From JBBAAW01 sp041658075 (GTDB lineage Bacteria; Patescibacteriota; WWE3; UBA101185; UBA10185), in assembly GCA_041658075.1 (NCBI GenBank), contig JBBAAW010000001.1, positions 45,902 to 109,901 of the forward strand: a DNA stretch of 64,000 nucleotides. The letters run 5' to 3'. The notes under the pieces are model-generated. The model was not told the DNA's origin, did no database searches, and saw only the letters and a program-made list of their open reading frames with translations. Both the position numbers and the translations under genes were made by a program. Below are positions 8,309 through 17,716 of this stretch, piece after piece (within the stretch, counting starts at the first letter, position 1; every line of letters begins with the position of its first letter).

Positions 8309-9853
8309 TTAAAGTTTTTTATAGATCCTCCAAAATTCTAGTCCATTGATATACATTCCGTCATCCTGGACAAATTTAAACTTACCCTCCAAAACGTTTT
8401 GTGACATCTCCTCATTCGGTCCTAAGATAATCAGATCGTACTTGGAAGTTCCGATTTCCCTAATGTCAAACAATTTTGAATTTGGATAAATCATGGACAT
8501 AGGTTTCTTATCTATAAAACCCAGCCCAACATCATTACCGTATTTTTTTACTAGTCGACTTTTTAATTCTGAAACTCCAATCCCAAAAGGTTTTTGTCCA
8601 ATGAGTTTGTTGGCGTTTTCTGCCGAGCCAAAAAGCGGATTAGTATAAGTAAAGTAATAAGGGTAAAGCTTGATTAACGGGTACAAGGCGCCGATTCCCG
8701 TAACGAGAACCAGCGATAAATACAGTGCGCCTTTATAATATCGGTCCTTTAGCTCTGTAAATGTTTGGGTAATTACAATCGCCGATACTATTCCCAGCAG
8801 AGGAAAAAGCGGAACCATGTAGCGGTCGATCTTTTTTGATGCTGCCGTCATTCCTAAAAAATAGGCTAGATAAAACATTGTAAGGTAAAGCAAAAACACC
8901 TTGTCCACCCTCTGGTATCTGTGATAGTCTCTAACTATTTGAAAAATAAAGAACCCGATCCCCAACCAAATGAGTGGGGAGGTTTTTAACGCTAAAACTA
9001 AAGGATAGAAGCTCAGACCTGCTGTATCCGTTGTATCTCCCATAACAACCTGCTCGTGCCCGCGCCGTGTTCCTATTCGTAGGCCCTCATTATAAATGTC
9101 GCTCAAAACAAATTTGGGATTGACCCATAAAGCCGGGAAGAGAATAAATATTGTGGCAATGGAGGAGAGTAACAACGCGCTCAGATACACCATCGGCCAT
9201 TTTCTATCTAAGCGGTTTCTTAATGTCGCTACGACTAAAAAAGCCAATATAAATCCCAGCGATAATAGACCCACGCTCTTAGTGAGAAACGCCAAGCCTG
9301 CAGAAACCCCGCAAAAAATCACGTTGGTGAGTGACCAACGCATATAACATTTATATCCATAAGTTAAAGATAAGATAACGAAGAGGGTGAGCAGTACATC
9401 CATGTGTAAGATTCGCGAGTTTCCTAAGAAAAAGGGTTCAAAGGTAAAAATTGATACGGCTAAGAGTGATTTTTTAAGTCCTAAAACTTCTTTTAGTGCC
9501 AAGATTAGAACTATCGAAAGAGCCAACTGCGTTAACACAAGTGAATACTTAGCGATCTGATGAAGTTGTAAAAAATTATCTTGATTATAGACTCTAATTC
9601 CAGGATCGATTTGTCTGGCAATTTCTATGGGGATTCCCATTATCCACATCAAAGTTACTCCTGGGTGATAGTGCTGATAGGTTTTTAGAAAATTGCCACT
9701 TTTTAACCCTACAATAAACTGCTCAGATCTAAAATGCCAATTTACCGCATCGGGATTTATTTCGTCATAACCTAAGAAAGGGATTCTCGTTATGAGAAAA
9801 GCCAAAGAAAACGTTATTACAGCCAGAATTTTTTTAGTCTTTATTGAAAGCAT
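8309..9853 (-). CDS. GT39-type GT-C glycosyltransferase
   Basis: 514-aa polytopic enzyme with the GT-C pattern NPDAVNWHFR near residue 35, YHPGVTLMW near 63 and HMDVLLTLFV near 150. It ends in a soluble domain and an aromatic C-terminus. The ATG at 9853 is preferred to a TTG at 9868. It overlaps the upstream LPG-synthase-type gene by 20 bases. Paralogous to the product of 5338-7044. Expected role: transfer of a sugar from a polyprenyl-phosphate carrier to a surface glycan or protein. Confidence 0.8.
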   Translation of the reverse strand: MLSIKTKKILAVITFSLAFLITRIPFLGYDEINPDAVNWHFRSEQFIVGLKSGNFLKTYQHYHPGVTLMWIMGIPIEIARQIDPGIRVYNQDNFLQLHQIAKYSLVLTQLALSIVLILALKEVLGLKKSLLAVSIFTFEPFFLGNSRILHMDVLLTLFVILSLTYGYKCYMRWSLTNVIFCGVSAGLAFLTKSVGLLSLGFILAFLVVATLRNRLDRKWPMVYLSALLLSSIATIFILFPALWVNPKFVLSDIYNEGLRIGTRRGHEQVVMGDTTDTAGLSFYPLVLALKTSPLIWLGIGFFIFQIVRDYHRYQRVDKVFLLYLTMFYLAYFLGMTAASKKIDRYMVPLFPLLGIVSAIVITQTFTELKDRYYKGALYLSLVLVTGIGALYPLIKLYPYYFTYTNPLFGSAENANKLIGQKPFGIGVSELKSRLVKKYGNDVGLGFIDKKPMSMIYPNSKLFDIREIGTSKYDLIILGPNEEMSQNVLEGKFKFVQDDGMYINGLEFWRIYKKL

Positions 9854-10724
9854 ATAAAACGCCGCCAACTAGGCTTACTCCAAGTCGCAAAAGATGAAAC
9901 AAAACCGAGGCACTTAACGCAATATCAGCAGTAAGTCCCGGAATGGGTTGAGCAATAAGTTGAATATACAAAGCGTCTTGTACGCCAATTCCGTTTATGG
10001 AAGGAATAAAGAAACTGGCTAATATAATTAATGGGAAAATAAACAGAGCATAAAATGGAGAAAAATGTGCGCCAACCGAAGCGAAGACAAAGTACTGAGC
10101 AAAAATTGAGCAAAGTTGAACGATAAAGGAGGTTAGAAAGGCAATAAACAGGACTTTGGGTGACTTTCTGTAAGCAGAAATTGAGTCGTAAATTTTTTGA
10201 AGTTTCTTTATTTTTTTTGATGCAAAACCTAAGCAAATGTAACCAATGGGGATGCCTGCAAGTACAGCCAAGAAGATCAATACCCCCCACAGTCCCAACA
10301 GTTTAATAAGTGCTGCCGACGATATGCAGACAAGCGCCGCCACTCCAGTAAAGCGTTCCATAAATGTAGCGGTAAAAGCGTCTGTAGTGCTTCCAAGCTT
10401 CTTTCCCAGTTTTACAACCTTGTACACATCTCCACCTACGCTGGTGGGCATAAAATTGTTGAAGAACGAGCCTATAAAGTAAAGTGACGTAAGATACTTT
10501 ACGCTTACGTGACTAGTGTCAGAATGAATTAAAAGTTTTTTCCACCGCACGGAACTTACAAAATAGTTAAGTACAATTAGTCCCACAATAAGTGGGATAA
10601 ACCACGGATTCATCATGGAAATATTTTGGATCAGCTGTTTTTTGTCGACCTTAAAAAGAATTACCGCCAATAATATGATCGACACCGCGATTTTTAGAAC
10701 GGTCTTTTTAGATATTTTTGCCAT
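9834..10724 (-). CDS. AglD/MprF-type transmembrane protein (LPG synthase TM family)
   Basis: 296-aa protein with about eight helices belonging to the lysylphosphatidylglycerol synthase TM family (PF03706), also called UPF0104. The diagnostic FMPTSVGGDVYKVVKL segment lies near residues 90-105 and MERFTG near 120. There is no aminoacyl-transferase domain, so it is not an MprF enzyme. Related archaeal AglD and bacterial proteins sit in glycan loci and probably handle lipid-linked sugars. It overlaps the end of the upstream flippase gene by 31 bases. Confidence 0.78.
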   Translation of the reverse strand: MAKISKKTVLKIAVSIILLAVILFKVDKKQLIQNISMMNPWFIPLIVGLIVLNYFVSSVRWKKLLIHSDTSHVSVKYLTSLYFIGSFFNNFMPTSVGGDVYKVVKLGKKLGSTTDAFTATFMERFTGVAALVCISSAALIKLLGLWGVLIFLAVLAGIPIGYICLGFASKKIKKLQKIYDSISAYRKSPKVLFIAFLTSFIVQLCSIFAQYFVFASVGAHFSPFYALFIFPLIILASFFIPSINGIGVQDALYIQLIAQPIPGLTADIALSASVLFHLLRLGVSLVGGVLYAFNKD

Positions 10725-12142
10725 AGACTTTTAAAGTCAACAAAATTTGACACTTTTACTGCCCAAACATAAAGAGCAGTAAGAAGTATAAACGACGCCA
10801 TCTTTATGGGCAAACTTTGAATGTTTGACGCAAAAGAAATTACTAATGCTTGAGCAATTAAAGTATAATGCTCGTGAGTAAAAAGCCACACTCCCAACCT
10901 GGCCTTGCTCAGCAATATAGACATCAGGAGAGACACAGCGGTTCCAAAGCACATAGCGTACGACATTGATGTTAAGGGGTTAACGAGTCGTCTTGTTCCA
11001 AAATAAAATGCGATTGTAGAAACCAGCATCATGATAAATATAAGCGTCATCTCTCTGCCCATCTTTGCTGGTACTAAAACACTCGACTTGATAATGTCCA
11101 AGAAGGAGTAGAAGACAAAGGCAAAAACTATCGGCAGGATTAATATTATTGCTTGGGAATATTTATTAAAGAGTCCCACAATCTGCACTACTTCTTTACT
11201 CCAGAAAATCGCTGTAAAAGCCAAAGGCAATATAAAAACAAAGATTTTATTAAAGTTTTTTCTAAAATAGTCTGTGAAATCTACTCTGTTGTTTTGATAT
11301 TTATCAGAGAAAACTGCCAAGTTAACATCTGTAACTGCATCCGATACCGCCAGAATCTTTTTTGCGTAAAGCATGGCAAAACCAAAAATTCCCACTACTT
11401 CCGCAGTTACAGAAAGTCCCAATAAATTTGGTCCAATATTTTCCCAATTAGTGTAGATAATTTTCACTAAAAATATTGCCATAGAAATTGAAAATAACTC
11501 TTTAAATAAGGTCATAAACTCTTTTATTGATGGCATCTCAAACCAGTCGCGTAAAGGTCTAAAGGCAAGAAATGCCAAAGAAATGGAACTTACAATATTA
11601 AAGGTCAGTAACGCATAAAAATATCCGTTAACTTTATAAAACCAAATTAAAGGCAAATATAGCGCCAGCGATACCAAGGATATTGCTGCTTGGTATATAA
11701 AGAGTCGCTTAAATTTTTTCATACCGCTAATTACGGCATTAAAAATTCCTTGAACTCCCTGCGCTACCATAACAAAGGCATAAATTCTAATTAAATTAAT
11801 AATCTCCGGGTTATTATACTTCTGTGATAAGAAGCCAGCAGACACAAAAAGACCCACAGCCAGGGGTAGGGAAATCATGTATCTAATTACCGTGGAAGTA
11901 AAAAAGATTTGGAAGACTTCCTTGGAAGTCTTCGCTCCGGCAATTTCTCTAGTGCTGGCTCCCGCGAGTCCCAAATGTTGATAAATCCCCAGAGCGCTAC
12001 CAAGAGAAAGCGCGGTTCTAATGGTTCCCCATTCGCCTACGCTTAAGATTTTTAAAATAAAGTAACTTTGCAAGATGCCCACCGCCATAGCGGTCATTCT
12101 TGAGATAAAGCTAATTATCTGCCATTTTCCTAGGTCTTTCAT
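10694..12142 (-). CDS. Second MOP-family polysaccharide flippase
   Basis: 482-aa protein with around 12-14 helices. The N-terminal segment LSVGEWGTIRTALSLG (about residues 33-48) and GASTREIAG near 60 match Wzx-like exporters. It is distinct from the flippase at 4047, so the locus may export two lipid-linked products. Its ATG overlaps the stop of the DUF2079 gene by four bases. Confidence 0.75.
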   Translation of the reverse strand: MKDLGKWQIISFISRMTAMAVGILQSYFILKILSVGEWGTIRTALSLGSALGIYQHLGLAGASTREIAGAKTSKEVFQIFFTSTVIRYMISLPLAVGLFVSAGFLSQKYNNPEIINLIRIYAFVMVAQGVQGIFNAVISGMKKFKRLFIYQAAISLVSLALYLPLIWFYKVNGYFYALLTFNIVSSISLAFLAFRPLRDWFEMPSIKEFMTLFKELFSISMAIFLVKIIYTNWENIGPNLLGLSVTAEVVGIFGFAMLYAKKILAVSDAVTDVNLAVFSDKYQNNRVDFTDYFRKNFNKIFVFILPLAFTAIFWSKEVVQIVGLFNKYSQAIILILPIVFAFVFYSFLDIIKSSVLVPAKMGREMTLIFIMMLVSTIAFYFGTRRLVNPLTSMSYAMCFGTAVSLLMSILLSKARLGVWLFTHEHYTLIAQALVISFASNIQSLPIKMASFILLTALYVWAVKVSNFVDFKSLWQKYLKRPF

Positions 12143-14277
12143 TTCACCTCCATGTTGCCTAAATAAATACTTCTAGTTCTAATATTATTGCTCATGCCCA
12201 CAAAAGCGTGGTAAGCGCCGGGATCGACCGCAGTGGGAACTGTTAGGTCGACGTTTTCAATGTAATAGCGACCTTCACCCCAGTCCTTAATGTTTACTAG
12301 TCCGTATGACGGGATGTTAGCGCTTTGATAAATTTCCCCCGTTTCGCTATTTATAAAAGAGGTAAAAATTACATAATCGTCGGGTTTCTTAGACTCTTTT
12401 CTATACACAAATGTAGCCTTAGATGGATTGCCACGTGTAACTGTCCTTGGTATTTCAAAATCGGCAAGAAATAAGTCCTCAAAAATCTCTAACTTCTGAT
12501 CCGGCGCATACTTATAACGTTCCTGCATGGGAAGTTTGAGCGACTTTGTTTGGGCAGACCCTTTTTTAAAGACAAAAAGATTGCCGCACCCCGCCACATT
12601 TTGATAATTGGGGTTTGTAATCATGTCGCTCACCACATCCCGCACCAACGATATATCCGAATCCAAAATGCGCATAATCTTCTGCGAGAAGACATCCACA
12701 ATTATATAATCTGCCTTGGAATAAAGGGCGGGGAAGATAGCATAAGTTTCTCTTTGCGCAAGGTGCGCGCCAAGGTAATCAGGACCGGAAATGGGGGCGG
12801 TAGGGGGGATGATGTCCATAATTATTTTTGCGCACTCGCGATCTTTGTTTTCCAAGCCGGAAATTTTAAATCTGTCGCCAAGCTTCAAATTTTTACTAAA
12901 ATTTACCTCGCGGTCAAATTTGGCGTAAGCGATGGAAGAAACCCTTTTTGATACCGCCTGCGTGAGCCATAAAAAAACTGGATTGTTGAATTTGTAAGTT
13001 GTGTAAATGTTTGACACTAAAACTGCCAACGCTAAAATGCTTACCACTACGTTAGGGTGGCTAGGTAAGAATTTTAAGTGCTTCTTTCCCGCCACGACGA
13101 GCTGCGAAAGGGTGGCAATGGCAAAAATAGTCGACAGGAACACTACGGGTATAATCATGGAAACCCTGTGATTTGATATTTCCGCAGTTCCAATTCCTCC
13201 GGCGGTAGTGGCATAGTTTATTAAAAGGTCGGGAATGGCGATAATTAAAATTTGCGGTGCCAAAAACGGTAAAAACAAAGAGGGAGCAAAAGTTTTATTA
13301 AAGTTGTCCAGCTTATCGCCACCAAAAATAATATTCACCAGACGCTTTGGATCTGTTACCATTCCCAGTAAAATACTTCCGTAAGAGTCGCCTAAATCCT
13401 GATACCGCCCCAAGAAATAATTTGATTTAATAACATCGCTTGTGAGTTCGGTGTCTACACCGACCTCCTGCGTAAAGTTTGTATAACTTTCAATGCGGTA
13501 GTGAGTGTTTTTAGGAATAATGATAAAAAAAGCCGTTATTAACCACATCAAACCCACAACGAGAAGACCAAATAAATTTTTTGCCATTGGATGACTCAAA
13601 TACGCGCGAATCCATTTAGTCGACAATAATTTAAAACCTTGTGGAAAAGGCGTCCGATAAATTAATCCAAACACGCACAGTAAAATTATATATAACGGAA
13701 GTTGCTCCTTCCCGCTCATGGTGACTATGGCGCTAATCCAAAGTCCTACTTTATTCTTTCTCTCTAGAAAATAAAACGAGAGCAAAAAGAAGGGGATAGC
13801 GGCAGAAACTCCGTGAAAACCTGTTTGAGTATTTAAATAGCCAAGCGCAGGATAAAAAAGATAAGCCAGAGATAACAATGTTGCTGCAAAGTTGGATCTT
13901 AAATTCATTTTAGCTATTTTAAATAGGACTAACGGCGCCAAAACTGTAGTCAAAAAAAGTTGAGCAAATACCAAAGTTAGGGGATGAGGAATAAGTGCAA
14001 AGATAGGTACAAACAAAAGAAGAATTGGATCCACATGACTCATGGACCAGCGGGGAACATTGCCACCAAAGTAATCGGTTAGATACAAAGGCCGGCCCTG
14101 TAGGGTATTCCAAATCATTTGCGTCATATTTCCAAGGTCAAACTTTCCAAAGTCAAAATTGTTATAGCGGAAAATATTTATTCTTACGGAAATTACGCAA
14201 ACTACCGCGGACATCGCTAATACGATTAGTATACCTAAAAGCTCTTTGTTGATTTTGTTGAAAATTTTTGCCAACAT
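12139..14277 (-). CDS. DUF2079 membrane protein, probable GT-C enzyme
   Basis: 712-aa protein of the DUF2079 family (PF09852). It shows NFDFGKFDLGNMTQMIWNT near residues 38-57 with acidic residues in the first loop, MSHVDPILLL near 78, TGFHG near 153 and SGKEQLPLY near 188. About ten helices occupy residues 15-430 and a beta-rich periplasmic domain follows. DUF2079 proteins are thought to be GT-C-like, which fits a glycan locus, but no activity is established that I know of. Gene spacing of 9 bases to the upstream GT2. Confidence 0.75.
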   Translation of the reverse strand: MLAKIFNKINKELLGILIVLAMSAVVCVISVRINIFRYNNFDFGKFDLGNMTQMIWNTLQGRPLYLTDYFGGNVPRWSMSHVDPILLLFVPIFALIPHPLTLVFAQLFLTTVLAPLVLFKIAKMNLRSNFAATLLSLAYLFYPALGYLNTQTGFHGVSAAIPFFLLSFYFLERKNKVGLWISAIVTMSGKEQLPLYIILLCVFGLIYRTPFPQGFKLLSTKWIRAYLSHPMAKNLFGLLVVGLMWLITAFFIIIPKNTHYRIESYTNFTQEVGVDTELTSDVIKSNYFLGRYQDLGDSYGSILLGMVTDPKRLVNIIFGGDKLDNFNKTFAPSLFLPFLAPQILIIAIPDLLINYATTAGGIGTAEISNHRVSMIIPVVFLSTIFAIATLSQLVVAGKKHLKFLPSHPNVVVSILALAVLVSNIYTTYKFNNPVFLWLTQAVSKRVSSIAYAKFDREVNFSKNLKLGDRFKISGLENKDRECAKIIMDIIPPTAPISGPDYLGAHLAQRETYAIFPALYSKADYIIVDVFSQKIMRILDSDISLVRDVVSDMITNPNYQNVAGCGNLFVFKKGSAQTKSLKLPMQERYKYAPDQKLEIFEDLFLADFEIPRTVTRGNPSKATFVYRKESKKPDDYVIFTSFINSETGEIYQSANIPSYGLVNIKDWGEGRYYIENVDLTVPTAVDPGAYHAFVGMSNNIRTRSIYLGNMEVK

Positions 14278-14286
14278 GTGTTTTAG

Positions 14287-14970
14287 TTAATCAAAGAACC
14301 TAAACTTAATAAGTGTTTTTACGGCATGTACGCCGTCACGCCAGGTAATTTTTTTACCTTCCTTCCACGAGCGACCTTTGTAAGAAATTGGCACTTCCAC
14401 AATTTTCATGCCCGACTTTAGTATTTTAGAGGTAATTTCTGGTTCAAAATCAAATCTGTTGGCCTTTAAGTTGAGCGATCTTACAAAGTCGCCGGGCAAA
14501 AGTTTGTAGCAGGTTTCCATGTCGGTAAGGTGAGTGCCGTACAAAAGATTGGTAAGTATAGTTAGAAGGCGGTTGCCAAAATAGTGCAGGTTTGTCATGT
14601 CTTCGTAGTCGCCCGCAAAACGCGAACCATAAACAACTTGCGCGCCCTTTTCAACTTCTGCCACAAGTTTTTTGTAATCCTGCGGATCGTATTCCAAGTC
14701 TGCATCTTGCACAATTACATAATCGCCTGTGGTATGTTTGTAGCCCTCTCGTACTGTAGCGCCTTTGCCATGATTTTTTGGATTGAGAATAATTGTTAGG
14801 TGGGGCTTTTCTTTTGCCATTTTGGTTAAGATCTCGCGCGAGCCGTCCTTTGATCCGTCGTCCACAATAACAATTTCTTTATCAATTCCGTCCACTTTTT
14901 CCACTAAGTTCACAAGCTTTGTAAGAGTTTTTTCTTCGTTATAGCAAGGTATTACAATAGAAAGTTTCAT
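14287..14970 (-). CDS. GT2, dolichyl-phosphate mannose synthase-like
   Basis: 227-aa soluble GT2 with the full DPMS pattern: SIVIPCYNEEKTL at the start, IVDDGSKDGS near residue 35, NHGKGATVREGY near 66, VQDADLEYDP near 87, and the family-typical LTDMETCYKLLP near 143. It should make a polyprenyl-phosphate hexose at the cytoplasmic face. Its start overlaps the stop of the GT39-like gene at 14967 by four bases, so the carrier-charging enzyme and a GT-C that would use the carrier are translationally coupled. Confidence 0.87.
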   Translation of the reverse strand: MKLSIVIPCYNEEKTLTKLVNLVEKVDGIDKEIVIVDDGSKDGSREILTKMAKEKPHLTIILNPKNHGKGATVREGYKHTTGDYVIVQDADLEYDPQDYKKLVAEVEKGAQVVYGSRFAGDYEDMTNLHYFGNRLLTILTNLLYGTHLTDMETCYKLLPGDFVRSLNLKANRFDFEPEITSKILKSGMKIVEVPISYKGRSWKEGKKITWRDGVHAVKTLIKFRFFD

Positions 14971-16496
14971 CTTTGTACTTTAAGTAACCAAGTAAAGAAC
15001 ATTTTACCACCCGTGGTGTGTTTTGACTCTTTAACAAGCTCGAGGTAAGGGCGTTTTTTCAAGTCGATTTCTAGATTTGGGTTAAATTCATTTGTTAGGA
15101 TTATATAATCAACGCGATTTTCCTGCAGATAGTCTTGTGCTAAGTATTTTTTGTCATCCAAGTTTTTGTATTCCGACTCCGGAAGGTACCAGTTCACAAT
15201 GCTTGCTGTGTCGTTATGAATAATTTTCCTGTCTGCCAAGGCGGATTCATGTAACAAGAAAGTGGAAATTTCTTTGATACTGCGATAAATATCTTTATGT
15301 AGGTAGATGATTGATGCAGAAAGCGCGAGCATGGAGAGAATCGATGCGACGATAAAAAGCTTACGCTGGTTTAGCACTATCGCTAGGATTCCTGCAATCG
15401 ACATTGACGAAACAAAAATAAAAACTGCCGTGTGCGGACCCAGAAACTGCAACCGCAGATGGTTTTGGGCGATGATATAAACCGCGGTTAAGACGATCGA
15501 TGCTATTCCCGCCCCGCTGGCGTGGGGTGACGGGGATGATGGGGGTGACCAGAATGACGATACAAAAGCTATAACGAGGAAGGGGATGATGGGGATAAAA
15601 AGTCGGGGAACTGCGGCTGGCCAGGCTAAAATTAGGAGCGATTCTAGTAAAACAAATGTAAAAACATGCGGATATTTCTTTAAAACGCTGGGTAAATTTA
15701 TCAACGGTTTCTTGGCGAAAAGTGTGGCGATGAAGGCACTCGCTGGGATGATGCCTAAAACAAAAATGTATGAGACCAAATAAGTCAAAAGCATTTCAAA
15801 ATCGTATTTTCTTCCCACCGTTTCTTCAAAATATGAGGAGGTGAGAGGATTTCTATAAATTAGCCACGGAATTGCCACAGTTATAGTTGCTAGGGAAAAA
15901 GCCATTGACATCTTTGTCATTCGTGCTTTAGTCACGACGAGTATTCCTACGAGTGTCGCCACTGCCAATAAATAGCCCTCAAATCGGGTTAAAATTCCTA
16001 AACCACAAATAAGTCCCATAACGGTTAGGTACAATATCGATTGCCTACTCCCGCCAGCTTGTTTTTCTCGCCACAACTCAAAAACATAGAAACACAGCAG
16101 GACTAAAAGGCTAAAAGGCACATCAGCGTAAATTCTTAACGACCAATAAAGATAGACAGGATTTAACGCCAGCAGGATAAGGGCAATAATTTGCTGATTC
16201 TGCGTCATCAAGTATTTTTTGGATAGTCTGTAGAACACGAAAAGCGAAACCAAACTAACGGCAAGCATAGTGATTCGTCCCCATACTACCGCGTCGATGG
16301 TGTTTGGTCGAACGGCTAGTAGAATCGAGAACAGTGGCGGTCGTTTTTCATCGCTTGGATAGGAGAAGTGTTGGACAAAATTACTTGCGCGGAGAATTCT
16401 GTAAGAGTCGCCCCATTCTGCGGAGTTCACATTAATAAGTAGCGCGCGTGCAACTAAAATCAACACTAATACAACAATATAGACCCGCTTTTTCAT
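14967..16496 (-). CDS. GT39/ArnT-like GT-C glycosyltransferase
   Basis: 509-aa polytopic protein. The first loop has EWGDSYRIL near residue 26, with the acidic residue expected in GT-C enzymes, and a DVPFSLLVLL helix near 122. About ten helices cover residues 5-400; the C-terminal 100 residues are soluble. Paired by overlap with the DPMS-like gene downstream. The substrate is unknown. Confidence 0.75.
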   Translation of the reverse strand: MKKRVYIVVLVLILVARALLINVNSAEWGDSYRILRASNFVQHFSYPSDEKRPPLFSILLAVRPNTIDAVVWGRITMLAVSLVSLFVFYRLSKKYLMTQNQQIIALILLALNPVYLYWSLRIYADVPFSLLVLLCFYVFELWREKQAGGSRQSILYLTVMGLICGLGILTRFEGYLLAVATLVGILVVTKARMTKMSMAFSLATITVAIPWLIYRNPLTSSYFEETVGRKYDFEMLLTYLVSYIFVLGIIPASAFIATLFAKKPLINLPSVLKKYPHVFTFVLLESLLILAWPAAVPRLFIPIIPFLVIAFVSSFWSPPSSPSPHASGAGIASIVLTAVYIIAQNHLRLQFLGPHTAVFIFVSSMSIAGILAIVLNQRKLFIVASILSMLALSASIIYLHKDIYRSIKEISTFLLHESALADRKIIHNDTASIVNWYLPESEYKNLDDKKYLAQDYLQENRVDYIILTNEFNPNLEIDLKKRPYLELVKESKHTTGGKMFFTWLLKVQR

Positions 16497-16513
16497 GCAT
16501 TGATTTTAACACT

Positions 16514-17716
16514 TTACTTAACAGGGGTATTTTTTAAGGCAAAGTCGTACACTTTTTCCATTTCCTTAGCCTTTTCCATCCACGAGTAAAGTCCCACAAT
16601 CTTATTTTGATCTACATAGGTCTTATTTCCGTCAATAATTTCCATAATCTTTTGCGCTATATGTTTTGGTTCTAAATTATCTAAGTAAAAAAGCCCGGTA
16701 ATTTCTTCTTTGATTTTAAAACCTGAAACCAAGGCTGGAGTTCCACAAGAGAGACTCTGTAAAACGACTTTTGGCAAACCCTCAAATGACGACGGCAAAA
16801 CAAAAATATTCGCTGCCTGAAAAGCAATGGCAGTTTCCGGATACGGGGTGTACCCAGCCTTTATAACACGGTTGTTTAGATTTTTATCCCTAACCATCGT
16901 ACTAATTTTTGCCAAGTATTCCTTGTCGCCTGAACCTACCAAAAAAAGTTTGTAGAATGGCGGTAGAAATTCTAAAGCGTTAACCAGTAAGTGTATGTTT
17001 TTTCGCTCTGTCATGACCCCATGATTTAAAACAATAATATCGGTTGGATCAAGTCCAAGATCGCGATTGATTTTTTCTTTTTCTTCCTTACCTACGGTTT
17101 TAAAAAGATTTGTATTTACGCCAGTTTCGACTACAAAACATTTGTCCGGATCCGCGTTGTAATACTTTACAGCTTCGTCTTTATTTTGCTGACTTACGAA
17201 AACGCACGCCGATGCCGCTTTTACCGCCCATTTATCCGAACGTTCTGCCAAAGGCCAAGAAATGTATTTGGAATAAAGTTTAACTGCCGATCTTTTTTCT
17301 TCCAGCGCGCCCTGTCTGCCTGCCGTTGTATTATGAAAGTGTACTACTAAGGGTATTTTAAGTTCGTTAGACCAAGGAAATATCTTCTTTAGAAAGGCAC
17401 GGTAGGCATATAGCCAAATACCAAAATGTCCGTGCGAGTGAATTAGATCTGGTTTGTTTTCAAAGCGCCAATATAGATAGTATAAAAAAACCAGGGGGGA
17501 GATTAAAAGACTTAAAGTTGCCGGAACAGGCTCCCGGATAAAAGTTCTAAACTTGCAGTTGGGTAGTTTTTCTATTGGACCTGCAAAGGGCCACCGCCCG
17601 CAGAAGATATCAAATGTATACCCGTGTTTTAACTGGGCTTGGGTCATTTCATATGGTGCCGGCGAAAGCCCGCTCCAGGGCGGTGGCCAGTCATAAACTA
17701 TTCGTAAAATCTTCAT
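16514..17716 (-). CDS. Glycosyltransferase family 4
   Basis: 400-aa retaining GT-B enzyme. The N-terminal domain starts KILRIVYDWPPPWSG; the C-terminal GT4 domain holds VLNHGVMTERKNI near 228 and VLPSSFEGLPKVVLQSLSCG near 307. The usual second Glu of the EX7E motif is Gln here, which is uncommon. A 17-base gap separates it from the GT39 gene downstream and a four-base overlap joins it to the GT4 gene upstream. Confidence 0.85.
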   Translation of the reverse strand: MKILRIVYDWPPPWSGLSPAPYEMTQAQLKHGYTFDIFCGRWPFAGPIEKLPNCKFRTFIREPVPATLSLLISPLVFLYYLYWRFENKPDLIHSHGHFGIWLYAYRAFLKKIFPWSNELKIPLVVHFHNTTAGRQGALEEKRSAVKLYSKYISWPLAERSDKWAVKAASACVFVSQQNKDEAVKYYNADPDKCFVVETGVNTNLFKTVGKEEKEKINRDLGLDPTDIIVLNHGVMTERKNIHLLVNALEFLPPFYKLFLVGSGDKEYLAKISTMVRDKNLNNRVIKAGYTPYPETAIAFQAANIFVLPSSFEGLPKVVLQSLSCGTPALVSGFKIKEEITGLFYLDNLEPKHIAQKIMEIIDGNKTYVDQNKIVGLYSWMEKAKEMEKVYDFALKNTPVK

